Origin: Methylotetracoccus oryzae | Lineage (GTDB): Bacteria > Pseudomonadota > Gammaproteobacteria > Methylococcales > Methylococcaceae | Length of the DNA: 64,000 nucleotides | Assembly (NCBI RefSeq): GCF_006175985.1 | Contig: NZ_SRSH01000001.1 | Span: forward strand, 186,001 to 250,000 | Direction: 5' to 3' | In this document: positions 25,844 through 33,748 of the stretch, piece after piece | How positions within the stretch are numbered: position 1 is the stretch's first letter | How the letters are laid out: each line of letters starts with the position of its first letter | Made by a program: the position numbers and the translations under genes | Notes under the pieces: generated by a model | What the model saw: only the letters and a program-made list of their open reading frames with translations | Database searches by the model: none | What the model was told of the DNA's origin: nothing

Positions 25844-27025
25844 ATGAAACCATCACGCATCCTGACCGCCATCCTGCTTTGCCTAGTGCTGGTCCCCGCG
25901 CAGGCAGGGACCCGCGAAGTCCCGGTCGATGCAGCGATCGATGCCGAACTCGGCTACCTGTTGGGGCTGGTCGGCACCGGTAGCCGGAACGCCGCCTCGT
26001 TCCGGACGGAACGCCTCGACAAGACGCTGCAGTTCCTCCTCGGCCCCAAGGACGCCGGCACGCTCCTTTATGCCAAAGACCGGAACGGGGCACCGTCCGC
26101 CTATCTGCAACTGGACCTGCGCCGGCCGATGGCCGACGTGCTGCGTCTGACTTACGACACCGCATTGCCGGCTGTCGTGACCTCGCCGTCGACGGTGAGA
26201 ACAGCCCGATGGAATCGGATCGATTCCTCCGACGGACGACTGCCGCCATTCTGGGAGCGCAGAACAGACGCGCCGGAGACGCTCATCGCCACCGGCATCG
26301 AGCATCTGACCAACAGCCCGGACGCACATACCGGAGCCTATTACGAGTACGACCTGGACCGGACCCTGATCCTGACGCGTTGGCGGGACCGTCCGCTGTT
26401 CATCAGCCTGTCGGCGCAAAAAGGCCGTTCCGAGGTTGGCAAGCAGGGCCTCATACTGGGCGACGACAGTCGCTGGACCTACCTCTACTCCGGCATCCCG
26501 GGGCTTGTGTGGCCCGGTTTCGGCTGGGTCGATTCCTACCTGTATGATTCCTATTCGGTCGTGTTCTATCTAGGCACCGCAACCGGTGATGCTCCGACAC
26601 GCTTCGGCATCTTCAAGTGGATCAGGGCCGGCTGGGTCGGCATGAACATGGCGCAAAGAGCCCACATCCACGACGGCCTCCGACGCTATGCCGACGCGTT
26701 CAAGCTGATTCTGGAGAGCCCCAGAACCGGGGACGTGACCAGCATCATTCGCCGGTTCAGCGCGATACGCGAAATGCCCGCCGATCAGTTGGCCGCCGTG
26801 ACGGCCCGCTATCTGGCTGCGCTGCGCACCGAACTCAATGCTGCACCGAAAGCCGACGGCGCCGACCGGGCACTGGAATGGCTGGGTAACGGCCGTTATC
26901 TGGAAACGATCGGAACGGAAGAGAGGATCTCCATCGCCAGCCTGGAGCAACTGAAAGCGCTGCTGGGCAAACCCCACCATGTCACGCTGAACCCTGCGCC
27001 AGAGCGCCTGCCGCATCGTCGGTGA
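25844..27025 (+). CDS. Exported protein of unknown function behind the MCE operon
   Basis: A 393-residue protein with a clear signal peptide (residues 1-21, cleavage after AQA) and no membrane segment or lipobox afterwards, so it should be periplasmic. The start at 25844 (MKPSRILT) is chosen because the signal peptide begins there, although the frame is open far upstream over the MCE and PqiC genes. The mature protein is rich in Arg, Asp, Tyr and Trp; notable are a YYEYDLDRTLILTRWRDRPLF stretch (about 165-186, split between strands) and an aromatic YSGIPGLVWPGFGWVDSYLYDSY-like region (about 215-240). I do not recognise a family. It lies 44 bp after the PqiC-like gene, in the same direction, and may belong to the transport operon. 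Confidence 0.78.
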   Translation: MKPSRILTAILLCLVLVPAQAGTREVPVDAAIDAELGYLLGLVGTGSRNAASFRTERLDKTLQFLLGPKDAGTLLYAKDRNGAPSAYLQLDLRRPMADVLRLTYDTALPAVVTSPSTVRTARWNRIDSSDGRLPPFWERRTDAPETLIATGIEHLTNSPDAHTGAYYEYDLDRTLILTRWRDRPLFISLSAQKGRSEVGKQGLILGDDSRWTYLYSGIPGLVWPGFGWVDSYLYDSYSVVFYLGTATGDAPTRFGIFKWIRAGWVGMNMAQRAHIHDGLRRYADAFKLILESPRTGDVTSIIRRFSAIREMPADQLAAVTARYLAALRTELNAAPKADGADRALEWLGNGRYLETIGTEERISIASLEQLKALLGKPHHVTLNPAPERLPHRR

Positions 27026-27034
27026 CCGGCGGCC

Positions 27035-28378
27035 TCACGCATCCGCACGATCCGGCTGCAGATAGGAGCCGGCCCGATAGCGTCGTGCATAAGCGGCAAA
27101 GACCAGTACCGTGACGGCCATCAACACACAAAAGAACCAGAAATAGGCCGCGCCCGCCAGCCGACTCCCTCCGTCCGGCGTCGAAATCAGGAAGTTGATG
27201 CCACTCGTGAAGACGTTACCCAGTGCGACCGAAGCCATGTAAAAGGCCATGACCAGGGACTTCATCGTCAATGGTGCCTGCGTGTAGGCGAACTCGAGCC
27301 CGGTCACCGACACCATCACTTCGGCCGAGGTCAGCAGAAGATAGGCGAGCAACTGCCACGCGATGCTCGGCCTGGCGCCATGATCCACCGCGTTCTGGAT
27401 CATTGCGACGACCGCGAACGACGCCGCCGCGAGGGCCATGCCGAGACCGATCTTTCGCAGCGATGTCAGCGACATCCAACGCTCCAGTGCGGGGTAGACC
27501 ACACGCCCGAAGAGCGGTACCAGCAACAGGATCAGCAGCGGGTTCGCAGCCTGGATCTGCGAGGGCAGAATCTCGTGACCGGCTATTTCCCGATCCAGCT
27601 TGGCGGCCTGCAGCACCCAGGACGAACCGGTCTGGTCGAACAACGACCAGAAAATGGCGATCAGGCCGTACAGCACGACAAGCTGACCGAGGCGGCTCAA
27701 CTCTCGGGCTTGCAACGCCTCCCGCAACACGCCCAGTCCGGCCGGCGGCACGTGCGCGAACTGCCAGCGTCCGAGCCAGAACAGGGTCGTGGCAACCGCC
27801 ATCAGCACACCGGGTACGCCGAAGGCCACCGCGGCGCCGAAGCGCACCAGAAGCCAGGGCGTGACCAGCATCGACACCAGGGCGCCCAGATTGATTGCCA
27901 GGTAGAACCACCCGTACACCCGTTCGAGCAGGTGCCGGTTGTGGACGCTGAACTGATCTCCGACGTGGGACGAGACGCAGGGCTTGATCCCGCCCGCGCC
28001 GAAAGCAATCAAGGCTTGCCCGACCAGGATGCCGCTGCGCGTGTCGTCCATGGCCAGGGCGAGGTGCCCCGCACAATAAACCAGTGACAGCAGGATGATG
28101 GTCCGGTACTTGCCCAGAAAGCCATCGGCAAGCAGTGCGCCGAGCAGCGGCGTGAAATAGGTGGCCGAGACGAACAGGTGAAAGTATGCCTGCGCCTGGG
28201 TTTCGCTCATCGTGTCGGGTCGACCGGCGGCATCCATCAGGTACTGCGTCATGTAGACGACCAGGATCGCCCGCATCCCGTAATAGCTAAAGCGCTCGGC
28301 TGCCTCGTTGCCGATGATGTAGGGCAGTCCCGGCGGAAGCCCGGGACCCGGTAGGGGAAAACTGCGATATCGGCGCAT
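27035..28378 (-). CDS. POT-family proton-dependent oligopeptide symporter
   Basis: A 447-residue transporter of the POT/PTR branch of the major facilitator superfamily, importing di- and tripeptides with protons. The proton-coupling motif ExxERFxYY is intact near residues 25-34 (EAAERFSYY), followed by GMRAILVVYMTQYL; the second POT signature with FGAGGIKPCVSSHVGDQF is near 130-148. Twelve or more hydrophobic helices are visible. The distance to the upstream small ORF on the other strand is about 315 bp. It converges with the exported unknown gene, 9 bp apart. Confidence 0.92.
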   Translation of the reverse strand: MRRYRSFPLPGPGLPPGLPYIIGNEAAERFSYYGMRAILVVYMTQYLMDAAGRPDTMSETQAQAYFHLFVSATYFTPLLGALLADGFLGKYRTIILLSLVYCAGHLALAMDDTRSGILVGQALIAFGAGGIKPCVSSHVGDQFSVHNRHLLERVYGWFYLAINLGALVSMLVTPWLLVRFGAAVAFGVPGVLMAVATTLFWLGRWQFAHVPPAGLGVLREALQARELSRLGQLVVLYGLIAIFWSLFDQTGSSWVLQAAKLDREIAGHEILPSQIQAANPLLILLLVPLFGRVVYPALERWMSLTSLRKIGLGMALAAASFAVVAMIQNAVDHGARPSIAWQLLAYLLLTSAEVMVSVTGLEFAYTQAPLTMKSLVMAFYMASVALGNVFTSGINFLISTPDGGSRLAGAAYFWFFCVLMAVTVLVFAAYARRYRAGSYLQPDRADA

Positions 28379-28693
28379 GCGCGGTATCCGTCAGGGTGTC
28401 AGCGAGTCAACGCGACGCTGGCTTCGGCCAGGCCGCAGGAATGACAGGTCCTCGAAAAACACTTCTATCGTTTCCCAGCATGAACTAAGCTCTTTCCGAA
28501 ATAGTCTGAGCGCTGTGAACACAGACTGCTGCGAAAGGCTGGGCCGCCGCCGCGTCAGGGTCCGACGGGCCAATGGTAGCGACCTCCATCGCAACTGCGC
28601 TATCGAAGCGCTGCGGCTGGGAGGAAAAGAGCACATCGTCGTGGCCTCGGTTTCGCCCACCAACCCGATCGGCCGCTGGGGAGAACAAGAAAA
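28379..28693. other. Gene-free stretch between divergent POT gene and small ORF
   Basis: I see no supported gene here. A minor inverted repeat CTGTG-AA-CACAG lies at 28513-28524. Promoters for the two flanking genes should lie in this stretch but no strong -35/-10 pair was recognised. Confidence 0.6.
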
Positions 28694-28819
28694 ATGATGA
28701 ATGTCCACGACAGAAGAAGAACCTGGAGCGAGTTCACCCAGTCGGTGACGGTTACGGCCAGCTGGATGATAGGCTGGACGGCAGTGCTCATCCTGTTTGG
28801 GATGGGCTGGATCGGCTAG
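28694..28819 (+). CDS. Small single-helix membrane protein, COX4-like
   Basis: A 41-residue reading frame with a strong ribosome-binding site (GGGGAG nine to ten bases before the ATG) and a second ATG directly after the first. Residues 1-13 are polar and basic (MNVHDRRRTWSEF), then one hydrophobic helix of about 22 residues ending MGWIG. The pattern D-x-R-R-T-W-x-x-F followed by a single helix resembles the short subunit IV of aa3-type cytochrome c oxidases in bacteria; that family is typically 40-60 residues. No oxidase genes are nearby, so the link is a guess. It was judged real because of the ribosome-binding site, the clean helix and the absence of any other gene on this strand here. Confidence 0.55.
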   Translation: MMNVHDRRRTWSEFTQSVTVTASWMIGWTAVLILFGMGWIG

Positions 28820-28897
28820 GCGCCGTGCCAGCATCGTCCCGCCCTGGTCCACGGGATGATCCGCCCGGATCAATGATGCCCCTGTCTCGGAAGGCCG

Positions 28898-29587
28898 CTA
28901 CCCGACGCCAAACACCCACGCGAAGGCCTGGTTCATGAAGGCGTTAAATGCCCGTCCCAGGGCAGTGACCGAGAAATCGTGTAGGGCCAGCATCACCCAC
29001 AGCGCCCCGTGACCCGCGATGATGCTCCAGAAAACCCGCTGGTAGCTGTCCTTGGTGAGCTTGTGCCGAAAGTTGGTTTGGGCCAGCAATGCACCGGGCC
29101 ACCCCCCCATGAACTCGATCAAGTGCAAATAGAACTCGGGAATGCGCCAGCGGTGGGCCAGCGCGCGCCGCTTGTCCGCGCCGTAGTACAGAATGGCCAG
29201 AGTACTCATGAACACATAAACCAGCAGAGGAATCGGGTTATGGTGCTTCCAGAGCACCCAGCAGGACAGCAGAATCGGCAGCCGGATCAGTCCGTAGACC
29301 AACCAGGAATACGCGCGGCGCCACTTACGGCCCGTCTCCGGCTCGACCGGCCGGACGGCCACGCCCTCCAGCACGGCCTGTGCGATTCGCTTCTTGTCCG
29401 GAATCTCGCGCGCCAAGCGGTATCGAACCGCATCGCCGATCTCGGGCCGGCGGCTGAGCCCTCTCCGGAAGGCACTGATGTGGACGAAAAAATCCTCGCC
29501 TCCCGCCTCCGGACGCACGAAGCCGAAGCCACGGTCGTCGTTCCAGAGCACCAGGGTGCCGCGTTGCCATTGCGGTGCGCCAGCCAT
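28898..29587 (-). CDS. Cold-shock domain / DUF1294 membrane fusion protein
   Basis: A 229-residue protein with an N-terminal cold-shock domain (residues 6 to about 75; RNP1-like RGFGFV at 19-24 and RNP2-like DFFVHIS at 32-38) and a C-terminal DUF1294 membrane region with about four helices (about 95-225; the YGADKRRA and RIPEFYLHLIEFMGGWPGALLAQ blocks are the DUF1294 hallmarks). The start at 29587 (MAGAPQW) fits the domain edge; ATG-like codons upstream add little. The fusion is a known architecture whose role is unknown; RNA binding by the CSD tethered to the membrane is implied. It is the third gene leftward after ArnT-like and AsnB, with about 100 bp between. Confidence 0.88.
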   Translation of the reverse strand: MAGAPQWQRGTLVLWNDDRGFGFVRPEAGGEDFFVHISAFRRGLSRRPEIGDAVRYRLAREIPDKKRIAQAVLEGVAVRPVEPETGRKWRRAYSWLVYGLIRLPILLSCWVLWKHHNPIPLLVYVFMSTLAILYYGADKRRALAHRWRIPEFYLHLIEFMGGWPGALLAQTNFRHKLTKDSYQRVFWSIIAGHGALWVMLALHDFSVTALGRAFNAFMNQAFAWVFGVG

Positions 29588-29687
29588 CAGCGTGTAACCA
29601 CCCACCCGATTTTTCGGCGCGGGCCGGCGACCCCGGCGCGCGCGGGCTGATCGCCGGCGACGCCGCTACCCGGCCGCACCGCCGATA

Positions 29688-31655
29688 TCACGACAGCGCG
29701 CAGGCGGAAGCCTCGCAACAGGACTCGCCGCTGCTTCTGGCCATAGGCTCAGCACCAGCCGGCGCCGCTGCATGAATTCCCGACGCCGGCGGCAACGATC
29801 GGAACAGCCCTGTATCGACGGTTTCCAGCCAGATGTCGAGCACCGCCAGAGCCCACAGCGTGCGCGTATGGTCCGCCGCACGTGACAGGTGTTCCTCCAT
29901 GAGCCGGAACGGGACGTCCCGGGCAATACCGACGGATGCCAGTCGTCCGGAGCCGAGTCGCCCGGCCAGCCAGTCAGCCAGCGGGCCGCGCAGCCATTTG
30001 GTGAGAGGCACGGACAGGCCGCGTTTGCGACGCTCGACGATATCCCGCGGCAGATAACGGACGGCATAGGACTTCAAAAAAGCCTTGGTCTTCAGGCCGC
30101 GAACGCGCTCATTGCCTGCCAGGGCGGCCGAGAATTCGAGTACCTTGGAATCGAGGAACGGGGTCCGGATTTCGACCCCGGTACTCATGCCTGACCGGTC
30201 GGCCTTGGTCAGCAGACCCTCGCCCAACCCATGCTCCAGATCGTAGCGCTGCACGCAGTCCAGGGCCTCGCCGACAAAGTCGGTTGCAGCGATGGGCCAG
30301 GAATGCGAGCCGATCAGTGCCTCCAGCACAGGCGGCGGCGTGTGCGAAGTCCACAGACGATGCCGCTCCGGGGGCGGGAGGTTGATGCCCCGCAGAAAGC
30401 GCTTCACCAGATAGGAAACCGGCATTTTCTTGTCCGAATCGGGCCAGCGTTCCACCACTGCCGAGATGCCGCGTTGCAGCCAATGAGGCAGCGCCAGGAA
30501 GCCGTTGGCCAGCCCGATACCGGCATAGGTCGGATAACCGCCGAACAATTCGTCCGCGCCTTCGCCGGCCAGCGCCAACTTGATCTCTGCCGAAGCGGCA
30601 CGCGCGCACAACGCCGCCGGCGCCCAGGCCGGATCAGCCAACGGCTCGCCGCAGAGCCGGACGAGCCGCTCGATTTCGTCCCGGATCTCGTCTGGGCCGA
30701 CCCAGATGTCGCGCTTGTGAAAATCGAACAGCGCGGCGACCTGGTTCGCGTAGTCGCCCTCATCGTAGGACTCTTCCCTGAACCGGATCGTGTAAGCGGT
30801 AATCGATGACTGCGGGCGCAGCGAGCGCAACACCGCGGAAACGAGCGACGAATCGATGCCGCCGCTAAGAAAGACCCCATAGGGCACATCGACGTCACTC
30901 TGCCGGTCGACCGCGGCCCTGAACACCGCGTCGAAAGCGTCAACCGATCCGCGCTGCTTGGGGCGTTCGACCACCGGCCAGCGCCAATAGCGGCGCGTCT
31001 CGCGCTGCGCGTTGGCCAGGTCGAAAGTCATGATCTCCCCCGGCCGCAACTTTTCAACTCCCACAATGGGCGTATCCGGCGCCGTGAAGAAGCCGAAGGT
31101 CAGATAGCGGGCCACGGCATCCGGCCGGCACTCAGGCGTTTCGAACTGACTCAGCACACCGGACAATTCGCTGGCGAAGCCGATCGTCCCGTGAGTCTGC
31201 CAGTAGAACAGCGGCCGCTCGCCGGTCAGATCGCGGGCAATGATGAGTTTGGCCTGCCGGGGATCGTAAACCGCGCAGGCGAAGGCACCTTCCAGCCGCT
31301 CGACAAACGCCGCGCCTAGTTCGAGATACAGCCCGGGGATGACGGCCACGTCGGTGTCCTTCAGCACGGGGCGCCCCCGCTGTTCCAGCCAGGCTCTGAG
31401 TTCCCGGTGATTGTCGATCTCGCCGTTGCAGACGGCAACCACGCCGCTGTCCGCATCGACGATCGGCTGCATGCCGTTCAGCAAGCCACGTATGGTCAAC
31501 CGGCTGGCACCGAGTGCGCCATGCGCCACCGGCAAGGTCGCTCGTCCGTCGGGACCGCGATGCCCCATCACCTGCAACATCGCGGCCACCCGGGGCTCGG
31601 CCTCATCCAGGCGAGCACCCGGCCCCGTCGACAGCAACCCACAAATTCCACACAT
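29688..31655 (-). CDS. asnB: Glutamine-dependent asparagine synthetase (AsnB family)
   Basis: A 655-residue protein with an N-terminal class II glutamine amidotransferase domain (nucleophile Cys2 in MCGICGL, residues 1 to about 180) and a C-terminal synthetase domain with the ATP-pyrophosphatase loop SGGIDSS at 264-270. It could make asparagine from aspartate and glutamine, but the length (655 versus about 555 in E. coli AsnB) and the position behind an envelope glycosyltransferase match the long AsnB-like enzymes of cell-surface loci, which may amidate other carboxylates. The end includes a Ser- and Ala-rich tail. ATG lies 3 bp behind the glycosyltransferase stop, so the two are coexpressed. 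Confidence 0.92.
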   Translation of the reverse strand: MCGICGLLSTGPGARLDEAEPRVAAMLQVMGHRGPDGRATLPVAHGALGASRLTIRGLLNGMQPIVDADSGVVAVCNGEIDNHRELRAWLEQRGRPVLKDTDVAVIPGLYLELGAAFVERLEGAFACAVYDPRQAKLIIARDLTGERPLFYWQTHGTIGFASELSGVLSQFETPECRPDAVARYLTFGFFTAPDTPIVGVEKLRPGEIMTFDLANAQRETRRYWRWPVVERPKQRGSVDAFDAVFRAAVDRQSDVDVPYGVFLSGGIDSSLVSAVLRSLRPQSSITAYTIRFREESYDEGDYANQVAALFDFHKRDIWVGPDEIRDEIERLVRLCGEPLADPAWAPAALCARAASAEIKLALAGEGADELFGGYPTYAGIGLANGFLALPHWLQRGISAVVERWPDSDKKMPVSYLVKRFLRGINLPPPERHRLWTSHTPPPVLEALIGSHSWPIAATDFVGEALDCVQRYDLEHGLGEGLLTKADRSGMSTGVEIRTPFLDSKVLEFSAALAGNERVRGLKTKAFLKSYAVRYLPRDIVERRKRGLSVPLTKWLRGPLADWLAGRLGSGRLASVGIARDVPFRLMEEHLSRAADHTRTLWALAVLDIWLETVDTGLFRSLPPASGIHAAAPAGAEPMARSSGESCCEASACALS

Positions 31656-31658
31656 GCT

Positions 31659-33371
31659 CTACATCTCCTCGGGCAGGAGCAGAGCCCCCGCAAACTCGTC
31701 CGTCAAGGGGCCCATGGTCGCGCCGCGCTCGGCCAACAGCGGACGGACTTCGGGCGCGTCGGCGCGTCTGGCGAGGATCATGGCCGGCACCCGGAGCGTC
31801 GCCAGCCAGCGGGGAAAGTCTTTATCCCGAATCATACGTTCCGGCCACACCTCGGTCCCCTGCAGCGCGAACCGGATGTAGTTGCTCTGTAACTCATAGC
31901 CCTCGCTCGCCGTCACGACGGTCACCAGTTGTTTGGAATAGAAGGACCACCCGTTGGGATAACAGCGGAAACAGACCAGGACAGTTTCGGATGGCAGCGG
32001 CGGCAGGCTCTGCATCAGGGCCTTCGCGGAGCGATGCTGCACGTAGGGGTTCATGCCGGCCGTCAGAACCGGCACCAGCGCCAGAGGAAAGAACATGAAC
32101 GTTAGCCCGGCCAAACGCGTGTCGCGCCGCAGGAAGGCCGTCAGCGCAGCCAGCGCCGCTGCCGCGAAGACGGTAGCCAGCCAGGCCAGCGGGGTCGCCA
32201 GCGTCCCGAGGTAGCGGGCCGGACGAGGCGCGACGTTCGCGACCCACTCGGGCGCAATGACCGGCACCGCCGCCGCGCCTGCGCACACGACCGCCGCACA
32301 GGCAAAGGCCAGCGTGCCGTGCCGCAGCACTGCGGACCGCAGCCGGTCTGCCGTCAGCCCGAGCGCGGGAGCGAGCAGACGCGCGACCAGCACGCCAAGT
32401 GCGACCGCTGCCGTGAGGATGTAGCCGGGCAGTTTCGACTGCGATAGCGAGAAAAAGATGACCACAACCACCGCCCAGCTGACGAACAGCCGATCGGCCG
32501 GCCGCAGGTCACGGTGCTGCTGCCACACTCGAACCACGGCTTCGGGCACGAGCAGGCTCCATGGAAACAAACCCACGAGGACGACGACGGCGTAGTAATA
32601 GAACGGCGCGGTGCGCCGAAACTCATCCGTCGTGAAGCGCTGGAACGACTCCTTGACCAGGCCGTAATAGGGGAAGTCGGGATGCTGTAGGCTGACGCCG
32701 ACGAACCAGGGCACGACCAGTGCCAGAAAGACCAGTAAATTCCGCCACGCGAACGCGTCGCGCCACCAGTTCCGCGAGCCCTGCCAGGCATGAAAGACCC
32801 ACAACACCAGCGTCGGCACGATGAACCCCACCGGACCTTTGACCAAGGTTGCGGCACCCGCGCAAGCCGCCGACACGGCGTAGAGGCGACGCTTCAAGAG
32901 CCCATCGGACTCGGCGGCACGATAGGCTGCGAGGATGGCTCCGGTCACGAAGAAGGCCAGCGTCATGTCGAAGATCACGAACCGCGCAAAGGCGAAAAAC
33001 AGCGGCGAGGTCGCGATGACGAGCAGGGAAACCCGCGCGGTGACGTCGTCATACACGCGGCGGCAGAATGCGTAAACCAGTCCGAGGGTGCCCAATGCGA
33101 ACAGGGCCGAGGGCAGGCGCGCCGCCGTGTCGGTTTCGCCGAAGAGACCGAGCGACAAGGCGACGGCCTTGAAGAAGAAGGCCGGCTTATCGAGATACGG
33201 CAGGCCATTGTAAGTTGGCACCAGCCACCGGCCGGATTCCAGCATTTCGCGGGCGATCTCGGCGTTGCGCCCTTCGTCCGGCTGCAGCAGCGGATACGAA
33301 CCCAGGCCCCAGAACAATGCAATGAGGACGCCTGCCGCGGCGAGACCGGACAGTGTGCGGGTCGAAATCAT
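31659..33371 (-). CDS. ArnT-like/PMT-family glycosyltransferase (GT39/GT83)
   Basis: A 570-residue inner-membrane glycosyltransferase that would use a polyprenyl-phosphate sugar donor and work on the periplasmic side. The first helix (residues 7-27) is followed by the family's acidic LQPDEGRNAEIAREM motif (Asp32-Glu33), then SGRWLVPTYNGLPYLDKPAFFF, the ArnT-type signature, and at least ten more helices up to about 440 with a soluble C-terminal part. ArnT attaches aminoarabinose to lipid A; without arn genes alongside, another sugar or acceptor is equally possible. ATG at 33371 starts at the first helix; longer readings add no hydrophobic sequence. Divergent from the beta-helix lipoprotein. 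Confidence 0.9.
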   Translation of the reverse strand: MISTRTLSGLAAAGVLIALFWGLGSYPLLQPDEGRNAEIAREMLESGRWLVPTYNGLPYLDKPAFFFKAVALSLGLFGETDTAARLPSALFALGTLGLVYAFCRRVYDDVTARVSLLVIATSPLFFAFARFVIFDMTLAFFVTGAILAAYRAAESDGLLKRRLYAVSAACAGAATLVKGPVGFIVPTLVLWVFHAWQGSRNWWRDAFAWRNLLVFLALVVPWFVGVSLQHPDFPYYGLVKESFQRFTTDEFRRTAPFYYYAVVVLVGLFPWSLLVPEAVVRVWQQHRDLRPADRLFVSWAVVVVIFFSLSQSKLPGYILTAAVALGVLVARLLAPALGLTADRLRSAVLRHGTLAFACAAVVCAGAAAVPVIAPEWVANVAPRPARYLGTLATPLAWLATVFAAAALAALTAFLRRDTRLAGLTFMFFPLALVPVLTAGMNPYVQHRSAKALMQSLPPLPSETVLVCFRCYPNGWSFYSKQLVTVVTASEGYELQSNYIRFALQGTEVWPERMIRDKDFPRWLATLRVPAMILARRADAPEVRPLLAERGATMGPLTDEFAGALLLPEEM

Positions 33372-33748
33372 GCCGTCAGGGACATCGACCTGCGACCCGG
33401 GACGACAGGGGAAGACTCCAAGTTGAGGGGCAAAGCGAGGAATTCCGATAAAGCGCCATGGTGCCATATTCCCCTGCCCCTGCCCAGTCTCCGCCCGGGT
33501 CCACCAGACCGCCGGTGCGGCGCGTGGCAGCGCGGACCGGTATCCGGGATCTCCCCCGGACGCCGGATGGTAAAGGCTGCGATAATCAGCGAGCAAGCCC
33601 GCAGCCGGAAGGTGCGCCGACGAAGTTCCTCGCCACGAACTGCAGCCAGCTAGGGGCACACGGCGATCGTTACTGCCGTGGTTGCGTGCGGGATCACCGC
33701 CCAATGCCGGAATCGGAAAAACACTGACGCAAGGGAGACCCCACCGCC
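33372..33748. other. Intergenic region between divergent surface-glycan genes
   Basis: This 377 bp region separates the ArnT-like gene and the beta-helix lipoprotein gene. A GATAAT at 33581-33586 could be a -10 for the rightward gene but lacks a -35 at the right distance. No other supported feature was seen. Confidence 0.5.

Noticed and set aside
33372-33748. Possible -10 GATAAT before the beta-helix lipoprotein gene
   Set aside because: No -35 hexamer at a usable distance, so not reported as a promoter.
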